DNA of 64,000 nt from a virus: positions 1 through 64,000 of the IMG/VR virus record IMGVR_UViG_3300035669_000001; one strand, written 5' to 3'. Of this stretch, positions 1 to 7,399 are shown piece by piece (the first letter of the stretch is position 1; the number at the start of each line of letters is the position of its first letter). The translations under genes were made by a program, and so were the position numbers. The notes under the pieces were generated by a model, which worked only from the letters and a program-made list of their open reading frames with translations, had not been told where the DNA came from and ran no database searches.

Positions 1-1
1 C

Positions 2-1354
2 TTCACCAAGCGCCGGGGCTACCTCAAGGCGCAGGGGAAGAAGGTCCCCTGGCCAGACGACTGGGACGCCGTGGACGCCGAGGACAAGGCCGAGATCGCC
101 GCCCTGGCCAAGAAGGAGGCCCTCTCTGGGTACGGGACGCACACCTGCGCCCTGGTGCTGGTGAACTCCCGGACCGAGCTTGAGTCGATGGTCCCGATGA
201 TGTGGGTGGCCTCCTCCAAGACCATGGTCACCCAGTACACCGGCAAGGTGATCGAGAGCATCGGGCTCATCAAGCTGGACCTGCTGGGGAGCAAGACGAT
301 GAGTGTGGTCAAGATGGCCTGCGACAACATCGGGATGACCCCGGCCGACCTGGACAAGATCCCCTTCAACTCCCCAGCGGTCTTCAGGATGATCTGTGAC
401 GGCGACACCGATGGCTTCTACCAGATGGAGGGGGCCACCACCAAGAAGGGCTGCAAGGAGGTCAAGCCCAAGAAGATCTCCGAGGTGATCGACATCATGG
501 CGCTGTTCCGGCCCGGGGTGATGAAGTCCGGTGCCGCCGACTCCTACATCGACCGGAAGTTCGGCCGGGAGGACCTGCCCAAGCGCCACGACCTGATCGC
601 CAGGCACACGGACTCCACCCGGGGCATCCTGCTCTACCAGGACCAGATCATCGCCATCCTGCGGGACCTGGGGATGGACCCGGACGACCTGACCCGGTTT
701 CTCAAGGCGGTCAAGGCGTCCAACAAGAACGTCACCGCCGCCAAGGTCGAGATCGACTACTACATGCCCATCGTGGAGCGGATGTGCCGGGACCGCGGGA
801 TGGGTACCGAGGACTGGGACTGGCTCCAGGGGGCCTTCACGGCCTTCGCGGAGTACTCCTTCAACGTGGCCCATGCCACCGTCTACGGGATCACCGCCTA
901 CCAGTGCGCCTACCTCGCGGTGCACTCCCCGGTGCATTTCCACGCCGCTCTGCTGGCCGTCGCGGCCGGTACCGACAAGGAGGTCCAGTACCTCCGGGTG
1001 ACCCGTCGTCGCAAGGTCAAGGTGAAGGGTCCCGACCTGAACGGCTCCGGTGCCGTCTACCGGGTGGACCCCACCGGCAGGTGGGTCCGGAAGGGCTTCC
1101 GGTCCATCGACGGCATCGGTCCCGGCACTGCTCCCGCGCTGGAACGCGGTCAGCCGTACATTGACTGGGAGGACTTCGTCACCAAGTCGATCGGGACGAG
1201 CATCGACGGGGTGAAGCCCTTCAAGAAGGGAAAGACGACGCCTGAGGAGCTGATAGGCACCGTCAAGGCCCTGTACGAGGCCGGGGCCTTCGAGGACTCA
1301 ATCGGCAACCCTCCGTTCGGAAGGAAAGAGAATGACACTGCTGCTGCTGTGTGA
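2..1354 (+). CDS. dnaE: DNA polymerase III alpha subunit, C-terminal part (5' partial)
   Basis: C-terminal part of a family C replicative polymerase that copies the phage genome. The frame is open to base 2, so the start, PHP domain and catalytic aspartates of the palm lie outside the window. DnaE signatures appear in the expected order: GYGTHTCALVL in place of the family's HAAGVV, GLIKLDLLG, TDGFYQMEG (family GVFQLES), ALFRPG (family ALYRPGP), LYQDQ (YQEQ) and FNVAHATVYG with YQCAYL (family FNKSHSAAYA with YQTAYL). A helix-hairpin-helix-like IDGIGPGTAPAL follows, and the protein ends soon after, without the OB fold and tau-binding tail of cellular DnaE. The identity is safe; the short C terminus suggests the phage enzyme works without the full host clamp-loader contacts, which is inference. 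Confidence 0.93.
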   Translation, partial: FTKRRGYLKAQGKKVPWPDDWDAVDAEDKAEIAALAKKEALSGYGTHTCALVLVNSRTELESMVPMMWVASSKTMVTQYTGKVIESIGLIKLDLLGSKTMSVVKMACDNIGMTPADLDKIPFNSPAVFRMICDGDTDGFYQMEGATTKKGCKEVKPKKISEVIDIMALFRPGVMKSGAADSYIDRKFGREDLPKRHDLIARHTDSTRGILLYQDQIIAILRDLGMDPDDLTRFLKAVKASNKNVTAAKVEIDYYMPIVERMCRDRGMGTEDWDWLQGAFTAFAEYSFNVAHATVYGITAYQCAYLAVHSPVHFHAALLAVAAGTDKEVQYLRVTRRRKVKVKGPDLNGSGAVYRVDPTGRWVRKGFRSIDGIGPGTAPALERGQPYIDWEDFVTKSIGTSIDGVKPFKKGKTTPEELIGTVKALYEAGAFEDSIGNPPFGRKENDTAAAV

Positions 1355-1613
1355 CGTATGCAAGGGGGAGATCGAGGACAACACCTCGTCCTTCTCACTC
1401 GTGGTCCCGGCCAGGTACACCGACAACGGCGAGGCCTTGGGGATAGACGTCTGTGACGCTGCCTGTCTGCGGAACGTTGCGTTGTCCCTGGAAGGGCTGG
1501 ACGAGCCGGATACCCAGCCGGAGCTGATCCCTGACGCTGGTACCAGGCTGGACATCGGCCCCAACCCGCTGATGGCTATGGACGGCGTGGGCCAGGTGGA
1601 GATGCGCTCGTGA
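1332..1613 (+). CDS. Small protein with N-terminal CxxC, function unknown
   Basis: 93 residues. The ATG is preceded by AAGGAAAG and lies inside the end of dnaE, so the two are translationally coupled. The N terminus has LLLCDVCKGEI with a CxxC pair and a second CDAAC pair near residues 41-45, a spacing that could hold one zinc ion, as in small actinobacterial zinc-ribbon proteins. The C-terminal half is acidic and low in complexity. Its stop overlaps the GTG of the next gene. No function can be named. Confidence 0.75.
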   Translation: MTLLLLCDVCKGEIEDNTSSFSLVVPARYTDNGEALGIDVCDAACLRNVALSLEGLDEPDTQPELIPDAGTRLDIGPNPLMAMDGVGQVEMRS

Positions 1614-2323
1614 CCCAGACCACCAACATCCCGTTCCGGGGCGGTCGGACGTGCATCTGCGTCGTTGTCTCACTGCCGCTGCTGGAGATGGTGCTGCTCA
1701 CCAAGGGCCTCCTCAACACCGAGATGGACATCTACCAGCTCGGCTACAACTCCGGCGGCGTCACGGCGTCCGCCGGCACTCACGACCTCGGTGGGAACAC
1801 CGACTGGGGTCAGTACTTCCAGGAGCAGATCGCGGTCGAGCGGTGGGCAGGCTGGACCACCCAGCGCCGCTACCCACCGAGCTTCAGCCCCCACGGCCAT
1901 GGCTGGCCGTGGAAGTGCCCCCACCTCTCCCGGGGTGGCAGGTCTCAAGCGGTCCAGTGGGCCAATCACACCAACGGCCTCGCCAACTACGGTCCCATCG
2001 AGGGTCCGTGGCCAGTCGTCAGCTGGCAACAAGGCGTCAAGAGAATGGAGAAGTACCTCATGGGATTCAAGGAAGACCTGGCTGACATGATCGATCGGCG
2101 AGTGTCAGCCTCACTGCCGGAGAAGATCTGGAACGCCGATGTGATCCCCAACCGCAGCATCGTCGGGGATCCCAAGAAGAACACGAACCTGGCGGCCAAG
2201 AACGCCATTGCCTTCCTGGGCGAGGACGCCAACAAGATCCCCGCCCTGGCCTCCAGGGTCACCAGTGTCGAGACGAAGCTCGACACCATCATCAAGCTGC
2301 TCGCCAAGCCACCGACCACCTGA
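1610..2323 (+). CDS. M15/hedgehog-type DD-peptidase-like protein, candidate endolysin
   Basis: 237 residues; the GTG start overlaps the previous stop by four bases. Residues about 45-60 hold GGVTASAGTHDLGG followed by an aspartate, and further on PHGHG. The pattern SAGTHDxGGxxD...HxH matches the zinc-ligand arrangement (His, Asp, His) of the M15/VanY-type peptidases that recur in actinophages as cell-wall hydrolases. The C-terminal 70 residues form a predicted coiled coil. The next gene is a holin-like membrane protein eight bases downstream, which supports a lysis role in cutting peptidoglycan stem peptides. The family call is from motif memory; substrate and activity are inferred. It could instead be a virion-associated hydrolase. 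Confidence 0.6.
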   Translation: MTQTTNIPFRGGRTCICVVVSLPLLEMVLLTKGLLNTEMDIYQLGYNSGGVTASAGTHDLGGNTDWGQYFQEQIAVERWAGWTTQRRYPPSFSPHGHGWPWKCPHLSRGGRSQAVQWANHTNGLANYGPIEGPWPVVSWQQGVKRMEKYLMGFKEDLADMIDRRVSASLPEKIWNADVIPNRSIVGDPKKNTNLAAKNAIAFLGEDANKIPALASRVTSVETKLDTIIKLLAKPPTT

Positions 2324-2330
2324 GGAAGAC

Positions 2331-2753
2331 ATGGTCACCTACGAGATCGTCCTGAACGAGCGGGCCACCGCTCTGATCGTCGCCTACGCGGCCGCTATCG
2401 GCCTGCTCTACCCGGTGTTCCAGGCCATGCTGCAGAAGCCCTGGTGGAGCCCGCGTACCAAGGCCCTGCTGACCGTTGGCGGCGCCGTCGTCTTCGGCCT
2501 GGCCGGCTACCTGATCACCACCGACTTCGACTTCTCCGACCCCTCCAAGATCGTGCTCTGGCTGATCGGCCTCTACTCGGCCATCCAGCTGGGGTACCAG
2601 GCCCTGAAACGGCCGGTGCTGGACAAGGTGGAGCTGTCGGTCAACGGGAACTACCACGACTACCTGACCAAGAAGGGGCTACCTGTCGAGGGGGACCACA
2701 CGTCCATGGACCTCAGCGACGGGGACCTCAAGCCTCCACAGAACCTGTCTTGA
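2331..2753 (+). CDS. Three-pass membrane protein, candidate holin
   Basis: 140 residues from an ATG with TGAGGAAG just upstream; an in-frame extension to the left is only an open frame inside the previous gene. By eye there are three hydrophobic segments, around residues 12-34 (ALIVAYAAAIGLLYPVF), 46-63 (LLTVGGAVVFGLAGYLI) and 73-92, then a charged tail of about 45 residues. Size, topology and position directly after a peptidoglycan peptidase gene fit a holin that permeabilises the cytoplasmic membrane. Holins share no diagnostic motif, so this rests on context. Confidence 0.6.
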   Translation: MVTYEIVLNERATALIVAYAAAIGLLYPVFQAMLQKPWWSPRTKALLTVGGAVVFGLAGYLITTDFDFSDPSKIVLWLIGLYSAIQLGYQALKRPVLDKVELSVNGNYHDYLTKKGLPVEGDHTSMDLSDGDLKPPQNLS

Positions 2754-3088
2754 CCGTCCATGACCTGGTGGTGGTTCGGTCGGACCGACACTGCGAGGCC
2801 ATGGTCAAGGTCAGGGGGATCTACACCCGCTGCGGGAAGTTCGCCGAGGACGTCCACCACCGGCTCACCAGGTCGCGTGGTGGAGACGTCCTCGACCGCG
2901 AGGGCGAGACCTACCACCTGATCAACCTGTGCCACAACCACCACATGTGGGTGCACGCCAACATCTCCGAGGCCACCCGGAGCGGGCTCTACCTGCTCGG
3001 TCAGGTCTTCATCGACGGAGGCCGGGTGCTCTACCTCGGTCCCGACCAGTACCTCTCACAGCGTTACGGAAGGAGTCTCAGTGCCTAA
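2750..3088 (+). CDS. HNH endonuclease
   Basis: About 112 residues. A TTG at 2750 overlaps the previous TGA (TTGA junction); GTG at 2768 is the alternative start. The protein carries HHRLTRSRGG, then LINLCHNHHMWVH, the His-His...Asn...His arrangement of the HNH beta-beta-alpha-metal nuclease fold. There is no CxxC zinc knuckle pair as in many terminase-linked HNH proteins. Such genes in phages are either DNA-processing nucleases, sometimes needed for packaging, or homing-type elements. Its tight packing between coupled genes argues for a fixed phage function. Confidence 0.85.
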   Translation: MTVHDLVVVRSDRHCEAMVKVRGIYTRCGKFAEDVHHRLTRSRGGDVLDREGETYHLINLCHNHHMWVHANISEATRSGLYLLGQVFIDGGRVLYLGPDQYLSQRYGRSLSA

Positions 3089-3857
3089 GTACGGGACGCT
3101 GGCCAAGGCCGCCGACACCTCGCGCAAGGTGCTGGACCTCTACGACGCCTACGTCCTCGGGCCGCGGAACCTCGCGAAGGAGGCCGAGGCGATCAGCTAC
3201 ATCCTCACCAAGAACCTGGAGAAGATCGAGACCGGGGAGCGGGACCGCACCCAGGCCTGGTCGGCGTCGTCCTCCGGAAGGTGCCTGCGCGAGCAGCAGT
3301 TCACCTTCCTCGGGATGCCCTCCAACCGCGGCGGCGTGGACCGGAAGAACATCTTCCTCAACGGCGACTACCTGCACCTGCGCTACCAGGTGGCCGGGCT
3401 GGTCGCCGGCTGGCTCACCGACGTCGAGGTCCCCCTCACCCACGAGGGGCTGGTCAAGGGCACGATGGATGGTGACCTGGTCTGGGGCGAGGTGCTGGAG
3501 CTCAAGAGCATCAATGACCGGGGCTACAAGCAGATCCTGGACCTCGGGCCGAAGGACGCCCACAAGGCCCAGGCCACCGCCTACATGCTCTGCAAGGGCT
3601 ACTCCACCACCAGGTTCGTCTACGAGAACAAGAACGACAACCAGAACTCCGAGTACGTCTTCGAGCTGACTGACGGCTGGGCCCTCAAGGTGCGTGAGGA
3701 GTGGGACCGGCTCAACGAGCTGACCGAGCAGCGGAAGCTCTCCCCGATGCTGCACGAGTGCATGAACCACCGGGGCTTCGACTGGAGGTACTGCGAGTTC
3801 TCCAAGATCTGTGAGGGGGCGAGATGGCCGAGGCGGCTCACCCTAGTATCCGACTGA
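3081..3857 (+). CDS. Cas4/RecB-like PD-(D/E)xK nuclease with iron-sulfur cysteines
   Basis: 258 residues; GTG start after AAGGAG. The nuclease core has GTMDGDL (D130/D132) and LELKS (E140, K142), the D...ExK metal site, with H99 in the place of the upstream RecB-motif histidine. One cysteine precedes the core (C68 in GRCLREQQ) and three follow it near the C terminus (C227, C238, C244), the one-plus-three layout that binds a 4Fe-4S cluster in Cas4 and AddB-type nucleases. Such phage proteins are exonucleases for recombination or end processing. No cas1 or cas2 and no CRISPR array are nearby, so a role in phage recombination together with the RuvC-like gene downstream is likelier than adaptation. 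Confidence 0.85.
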   Translation: MPKYGTLAKAADTSRKVLDLYDAYVLGPRNLAKEAEAISYILTKNLEKIETGERDRTQAWSASSSGRCLREQQFTFLGMPSNRGGVDRKNIFLNGDYLHLRYQVAGLVAGWLTDVEVPLTHEGLVKGTMDGDLVWGEVLELKSINDRGYKQILDLGPKDAHKAQATAYMLCKGYSTTRFVYENKNDNQNSEYVFELTDGWALKVREEWDRLNELTEQRKLSPMLHECMNHRGFDWRYCEFSKICEGARWPRRLTLVSD

Positions 3858-4270
3858 GGCTGATCGACGAGGAGCTTCCCGACCTCGCCGCACCGGGGCA
3901 CATCCAGTACGGCCAGCGGGTCACTGACGTCCCCCTCCCGGTGGGGCTGGGGACCTACGACGAGCTGGTGGACGAGCTCCTGGGCTACGCCCACATCCTC
4001 AAGGGGCTGGCGGACGCACCGATGGCCTCGCCCTACCTGACGCTGATGGAGACCGCCACCGCCTACCTGGTGCGCGCGTACGAGATCGAGATGCTCATCT
4101 ACACCGGGGAGCACAACAAGACCCTGGAGAAGGAGTACTCCAACCTCCGCACCCGCCAGCTGCAGTCCTTCATCGACATGGCCAGGAAGATGGCCGACCT
4201 CGGCTCCCGGCGGCTGACCATGGAGCAGGTGCTGACCGAGCAGCGCAGGACCGAAGGGGAGCGGTGGTAG
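3824..4270 (+). CDS. Helical protein of unknown function
   Basis: 148 residues; ATG start inside the end of the nuclease gene. Mostly helical, with a long amphipathic stretch from about residue 45 to 140 (DELVDELLGYAHILK, then YLVRAYEIEMLIY). No catalytic motif, metal site or membrane segment is visible. Overlap with both the Cas4-like nuclease before it and the RuvC-like gene after it suggests co-translation and perhaps a shared recombination or DNA-metabolism complex, but that is only context. Confidence 0.75.
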   Translation: MAEAAHPSIRLRLIDEELPDLAAPGHIQYGQRVTDVPLPVGLGTYDELVDELLGYAHILKGLADAPMASPYLTLMETATAYLVRAYEIEMLIYTGEHNKTLEKEYSNLRTRQLQSFIDMARKMADLGSRRLTMEQVLTEQRRTEGERW

Positions 4271-4764
4271 TCGTCGGGATCGACTCGGCCCAGGACCGGG
4301 TGGACGCCGTGGCTATGGAGGAGGGCTGTTTCGTCCCCGGCCTGGCGGCGTTCACCATCGACCTGGCCAAGGTGAACAAGATGTACCCGCGAGGCCTGGT
4401 GCTCACCCGGATGCAGATGGCGGTGGCCTTCTGGCTCTCCGGGGTTTCTGAGGTGACGGAACAGGAACCCCAAGTTTTCATCGAGGAGTCCATCGTGATG
4501 CGTCACAACCTCAGAGTGGCCGTTCTGCTCGCGGAGACTGTGGGTATGCTGCTCGCGTTGCCTTATACCACCGAGGTGGTGCCGATCGACTCCTGGAAGA
4601 TGGCAGTGATCGGCAAGGGCGGTGTGGACAAAGAGACGGTGAAGCAGGGGATCATCCGCCGCCTACCGCAGACTGAGCAGATGTTCGGGAAGAGGCAGGA
4701 TCTGTTCGATGCCACAGGGGTTGCTATCTACGGAGCCGGAGTGCTACGACACCGTCCTCGATGA
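4264..4764 (+). CDS. RuvC-like Holliday-junction resolvase
   Basis: 166 residues, GTG start. The RNase H-like fold is marked by VVVGIDSAQ (D7), VFIEES (E74/E75) and a C-terminal DLFDATGVAIYG (D146 and D149), with a basic K-rich loop GKGGVDKETVK between. These match the four acidic metal ligands of RuvC, which cuts four-way DNA junctions. In phages such enzymes debranch replicated DNA before packaging. Its place between a Cas4-like nuclease and a probable small terminase fits that job. Length is close to the family's usual 160-175 residues. Confidence 0.85.
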   Translation: MVVVGIDSAQDRVDAVAMEEGCFVPGLAAFTIDLAKVNKMYPRGLVLTRMQMAVAFWLSGVSEVTEQEPQVFIEESIVMRHNLRVAVLLAETVGMLLALPYTTEVVPIDSWKMAVIGKGGVDKETVKQGIIRRLPQTEQMFGKRQDLFDATGVAIYGAGVLRHRPR

Positions 4765-5059
4765 CCCTTTCGAGATCCCCTGGCACAAGTCCGCAGCCTG
4801 TTACAACAAGGGCACCGAGCTGTACTTCCACGAGGGGCTGAAGAACGCCAAGCCGGTGGCGAGGCAGGCTAAGGCCCAGTGCATGTCGTGTCCGGTGCGC
4901 GACCTCTGCCTCCAGTCCTCTCTCGAGCACCGGGACCGTTACGGCATCTGGGGTGGTCTTACCCCCAGCGAGAGAGCCCGGCTGCTGTCCCGGATAGACG
5001 CCGGTGACCTGACCATAGACCAGGCGGTCTGGGCGGTGACCCATGTTCAGGCCGCTTGA
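4709..5059 (+). CDS. WhiB-family iron-sulfur regulator
   Basis: 116 residues from an ATG that overlaps the resolvase gene by 56 bases. The four WhiB cysteines are present: C31, then C58, C61 and C67 in QCMSCPVRDLC, followed by the tryptophan turn GIWGG at 79-83 and the family's TPSERARL. WhiB proteins bind a 4Fe-4S cluster and contact the primary sigma factor; they occur only in actinobacteria and their phages. A phage copy could alter host transcription or block a host WhiB, as shown for mycobacteriophage TM4 WhiBTM4. This is the best host marker in the window. Which promoters it touches cannot be read from sequence. Confidence 0.93.
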   Translation: MPQGLLSTEPECYDTVLDDPFEIPWHKSAACYNKGTELYFHEGLKNAKPVARQAKAQCMSCPVRDLCLQSSLEHRDRYGIWGGLTPSERARLLSRIDAGDLTIDQAVWAVTHVQAA

Positions 5060-5618
5060 GGAGCCGGAGTCCCTGGCTGACGAGAACACCGACATCCGCG
5101 AGATCATCTACCACTACCGGATGGCCGGGGAGACCCTGGCCTGGATCGCCGCGAAGCTGAACCTCAGCCTCAACCGAACCGCCACCTACATGCGGCAGTA
5201 CACCGTCGAGATGAGCAAGCACGTCAACCTGGAGGACCGCCAGAGCGTCGTCCAGATGGAGCTCGACCGCCTCGACCAGCTGCAGGCGTCCCACTGGGTG
5301 CCGGCCACGGAGTACCACGAGGTGGCGACGTTGGTCGGCAAGGGCGAGAGCGCCCACGTCGAGCTGGTGGAGGCCCCGCCGGACATCAACCACGCGAAGT
5401 TCGTCCTGGACCTGATGCGCCACCGGGCCAAGCTGCAGGGCCTGGAGCAGCTCAACCCGACCGACCAGAACGTCGTCCACCAGGTGCTCGTGGTGGGTGC
5501 CAGCCAGCAGGCCTTCCTGGAGGCGCTGCAGGCGGGCCAGCATCCCGCGTTGCCCAGCGGGCACCGGGATAATGATGTGGAAGGGGAAGCAGTCGAGGTA
5601 GAGGAGTTCACGACGTGA
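5043..5618 (+). CDS. Probable terminase small subunit (helix-turn-helix)
   Basis: 191 residues. Residues 25-50 (YHYRMAGETLAWIAAKLNLS) look like a helix-turn-helix, and the middle has VLDLMRHRAKLQGLE, which resembles the conserved (I/L)xxRAxLxGL segment found after the HTH of many small terminases. The tail is acidic and disordered. The gene is coupled to WhiB upstream and to a tail-fibre gene downstream; the large terminase lies 11 kb away at 17061, an unusual separation. TerS recognises the packaging site and hands DNA to TerL. Alternative: a WhiB-linked transcription factor. Confidence 0.55.
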   Translation: MFRPLEEPESLADENTDIREIIYHYRMAGETLAWIAAKLNLSLNRTATYMRQYTVEMSKHVNLEDRQSVVQMELDRLDQLQASHWVPATEYHEVATLVGKGESAHVELVEAPPDINHAKFVLDLMRHRAKLQGLEQLNPTDQNVVHQVLVVGASQQAFLEALQAGQHPALPSGHRDNDVEGEAVEVEEFTT

Positions 5619-6013
5619 GTGCGGCGAAGGTGGACTTCGACATCTACGAGGGCGAGGACTGGGCCGTCCAGCTGTGGTGGACCAACGGCGACAACGTGCC
5701 CTACTTCGTGGCCCCGCCGATCCGGATGGAGATCCGCAACAGCGTCGGCGGCGTGGTCATCACCCTGCAGTCCAACGAGACCTCCACCGACTTCGACTCC
5801 GACCCGGACAACCAGTCGATCCTCTACAACTCCGAGTCCGGGCTGATCCAGCTGCACATCAAGTCAGAGGACACCGACAAGCTCGGTGCCAGTGGCGCCT
5901 ACCTTTACGACCTGTTCACCCACTACCGTGACCCGGTCACCGGCAAGGTCCGCAAGCGCCCCCTGATAACCGGCAAGGTCAACGTCACGCGGAGGGTCAC
6001 CCAGAATGTCTAA
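5615..6013 (+). CDS. Small beta-rich tail/baseplate-associated protein
   Basis: 132 residues, GTG start overlapping the previous stop. The pattern FDIYEGEDWAVQLWW near the start, a middle with NSESGLIQLHIKSEDT and the end YDLFTHYRDPVTGKVRK with LITGKVNV resembles a small immunoglobulin-like protein that recurs upstream of phage tail-fibre genes (N-terminal domain of BppU-like upper baseplate proteins). It heads the fibre cluster and overlaps the next, collagen-like gene. A structural role at the base of the fibres is inferred. Confidence 0.6.
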   Translation: MSAAKVDFDIYEGEDWAVQLWWTNGDNVPYFVAPPIRMEIRNSVGGVVITLQSNETSTDFDSDPDNQSILYNSESGLIQLHIKSEDTDKLGASGAYLYDLFTHYRDPVTGKVRKRPLITGKVNVTRRVTQNV

Positions 6014-6707
6014 CAGCGTCACGCGGCTGAGCTCCGGGGACATCATCCACGTCCGCGAGGGCGCCCTGGCCGGCATCGGCCCGGCCGGTCCCACGGGTCC
6101 CTCGGGTCCCCAGGGTCAGGAGGGCGAGCCCGGGCCCCAGGGCATCCCCGGTCCCACCGGCCAGATCGACGACTTCTACACCCGGGCGCACAACACCGGG
6201 AACTCCCTCAGCGTGGCCACCGGCACCTCCACCCTGGTCTCCTACCCCACGGTGGTCAAGGACGAGCCGTCCCTGGTCTCCTCGCTGACCAACTTCACCC
6301 TGCCCATCGGGCTGTGGCTGGTGCGGGTGGCGGTGACCTTCACCAAGCCCGGCTCGGCCAACGCGGCCGGCTGGCGCCGGGTCTCGCTGGTCTACGACAC
6401 CGTCGAGGTGGAGGCGACCACCCAGAACGCCATCCCCGACCTGGACACCCAGTTCGCCCTGACCGGCCTGATAGAGGCCGTGGCAGCAGGCAGGGTGCTG
6501 TCGGCGCGTGTGCAGCACTCGGACTCGGTGGCCATCGCCGTCGTCTCCAGCATCTACATCACCAGGCTCGGTCCCGGGCCGTCTGGCCCGGCTGGGCCGC
6601 AGGGACCCGCAGGTCCTCCCGGACAGACCGGTCCCACCGGACCGCAGGGACCTCCCGGCTCCCTGGTGAACAACACCACCACCTACGCATCCATCGGAGG
6701 CAGCTGA
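6006..6707 (+). CDS. Collagen-like tail fibre protein
   Basis: 233 residues. Two Gly-x-y tracts (residues about 24-50 and 190-217, for example GPTGPSGPQGQEGEPGPQG) flank a compact beta-rich domain of about 135 residues. Phage collagen repeats form trimeric rods in tail fibres. The repeat-domain-repeat order suggests a stalk with a globular domain in the middle and another attachment point at the C terminus. It overlaps the next gene by one base, as part of a single fibre operon. Confidence 0.85.
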   Translation: MSNSVTRLSSGDIIHVREGALAGIGPAGPTGPSGPQGQEGEPGPQGIPGPTGQIDDFYTRAHNTGNSLSVATGTSTLVSYPTVVKDEPSLVSSLTNFTLPIGLWLVRVAVTFTKPGSANAAGWRRVSLVYDTVEVEATTQNAIPDLDTQFALTGLIEAVAAGRVLSARVQHSDSVAIAVVSSIYITRLGPGPSGPAGPQGPAGPPGQTGPTGPQGPPGSLVNNTTTYASIGGS

Positions 6708-7063
6708 TGAGCACTCGGCTCGTGCAGCGTCCCACCAGCGACCTTCCTGCCTGGTACGTGTCCACCGTCCTGCGGCGTGGCAGCACAGAGGTGGAGTTCA
6801 CCGGCAGCGGTGCGCCGTCACAGATGCCCTGCTACGGCCGGGTCGGGCTGGTCGCCTGGACCTTCGCGGTGACCGGGACGGTGCCTCCCACCGGTGAGTG
6901 GACGTTGGACTGCCCGATCCTGTCCGAGATCCCTAGCCAGGCACTGGGTCTACTGATCCAGGAGGCGACCATGGTCCCCCTGCACATCTCCGGCGGGATC
7001 GTCGCCATCCCCGCTCTGGACCCGACCAAGCCGTTCGGCATCCAAGGGATGGTGGCGCTGTGA
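6707..7063 (+). CDS. Small tail-fibre-cluster protein
   Basis: 118 residues; ATG overlaps the previous TGA. Beta-rich sequence (TSDLPAWYVSTVLRRGSTEV and a WTFAVTGTVPPTGEWTLDCP segment) with no repeats, no signal peptide and no recognised domain. Context places it among fibre subunits, so it may be a fibre tip, connector or chaperone. Confidence 0.65.
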   Translation: MSTRLVQRPTSDLPAWYVSTVLRRGSTEVEFTGSGAPSQMPCYGRVGLVAWTFAVTGTVPPTGEWTLDCPILSEIPSQALGLLIQEATMVPLHISGGIVAIPALDPTKPFGIQGMVAL

Positions 7064-7395
7064 GCTTCCTCAAGACACCGATCAACGCCTGGGACGTCCC
7101 GGACGCCTCGGAGAACATCAACCGCGGTGCGCTGCACGTCCGGACGCTGGGGTACGAGGCCGAGCAGTTCACGGTCATGCGGTTCGCCAACATGGCCACC
7201 CTGCTGGCGAAGCTGGTGGGCGACAACGCTCCCAAGGACGGGATGGTCGCCTTCGTCGACGACGTCGACCAGCTGCTGTTGTACGCCGGCGGTGCCTGGC
7301 ACCGCGTCTACCCCACGGAACGGATGATCTACTCGGGAACGACCACCCCGGCAGCCTCGCTGGGCACGGTCGGCGACCTCTACTACCAGTTCTGA
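7060..7395 (+). CDS. Small tail-fibre-associated protein
   Basis: 111 residues, GTG start with a four-base overlap. The N-terminal half contains VRTLGYEAEQFTVMRFANM; the C-terminal part (DGMVAFVDDVDQLLLYAGGAWHRV) is like the carbohydrate-facing or trimerisation modules in phage fibres that read GMVAYxxxxxxLYxYxGGAWxxV. I place it in the adsorption apparatus by this resemblance and by neighbours. Confidence 0.65.
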   Translation: MSFLKTPINAWDVPDASENINRGALHVRTLGYEAEQFTVMRFANMATLLAKLVGDNAPKDGMVAFVDDVDQLLLYAGGAWHRVYPTERMIYSGTTTPAASLGTVGDLYYQF

Positions 7396-7399
7396 GCCC

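Noticed and set aside
2208-2330. Longer N terminus for the holin-like protein
   Set aside because: The upstream in-frame part lies wholly inside the peptidase gene and reads as Ser/Pro/Arg-rich shadow sequence, whereas ATG 2331 has a ribosome site.
3081-3857. Cas4-like nuclease as part of a CRISPR system
   Set aside because: No cas1, cas2, effector or array anywhere in the window; phage Cas4-like proteins commonly act in recombination.
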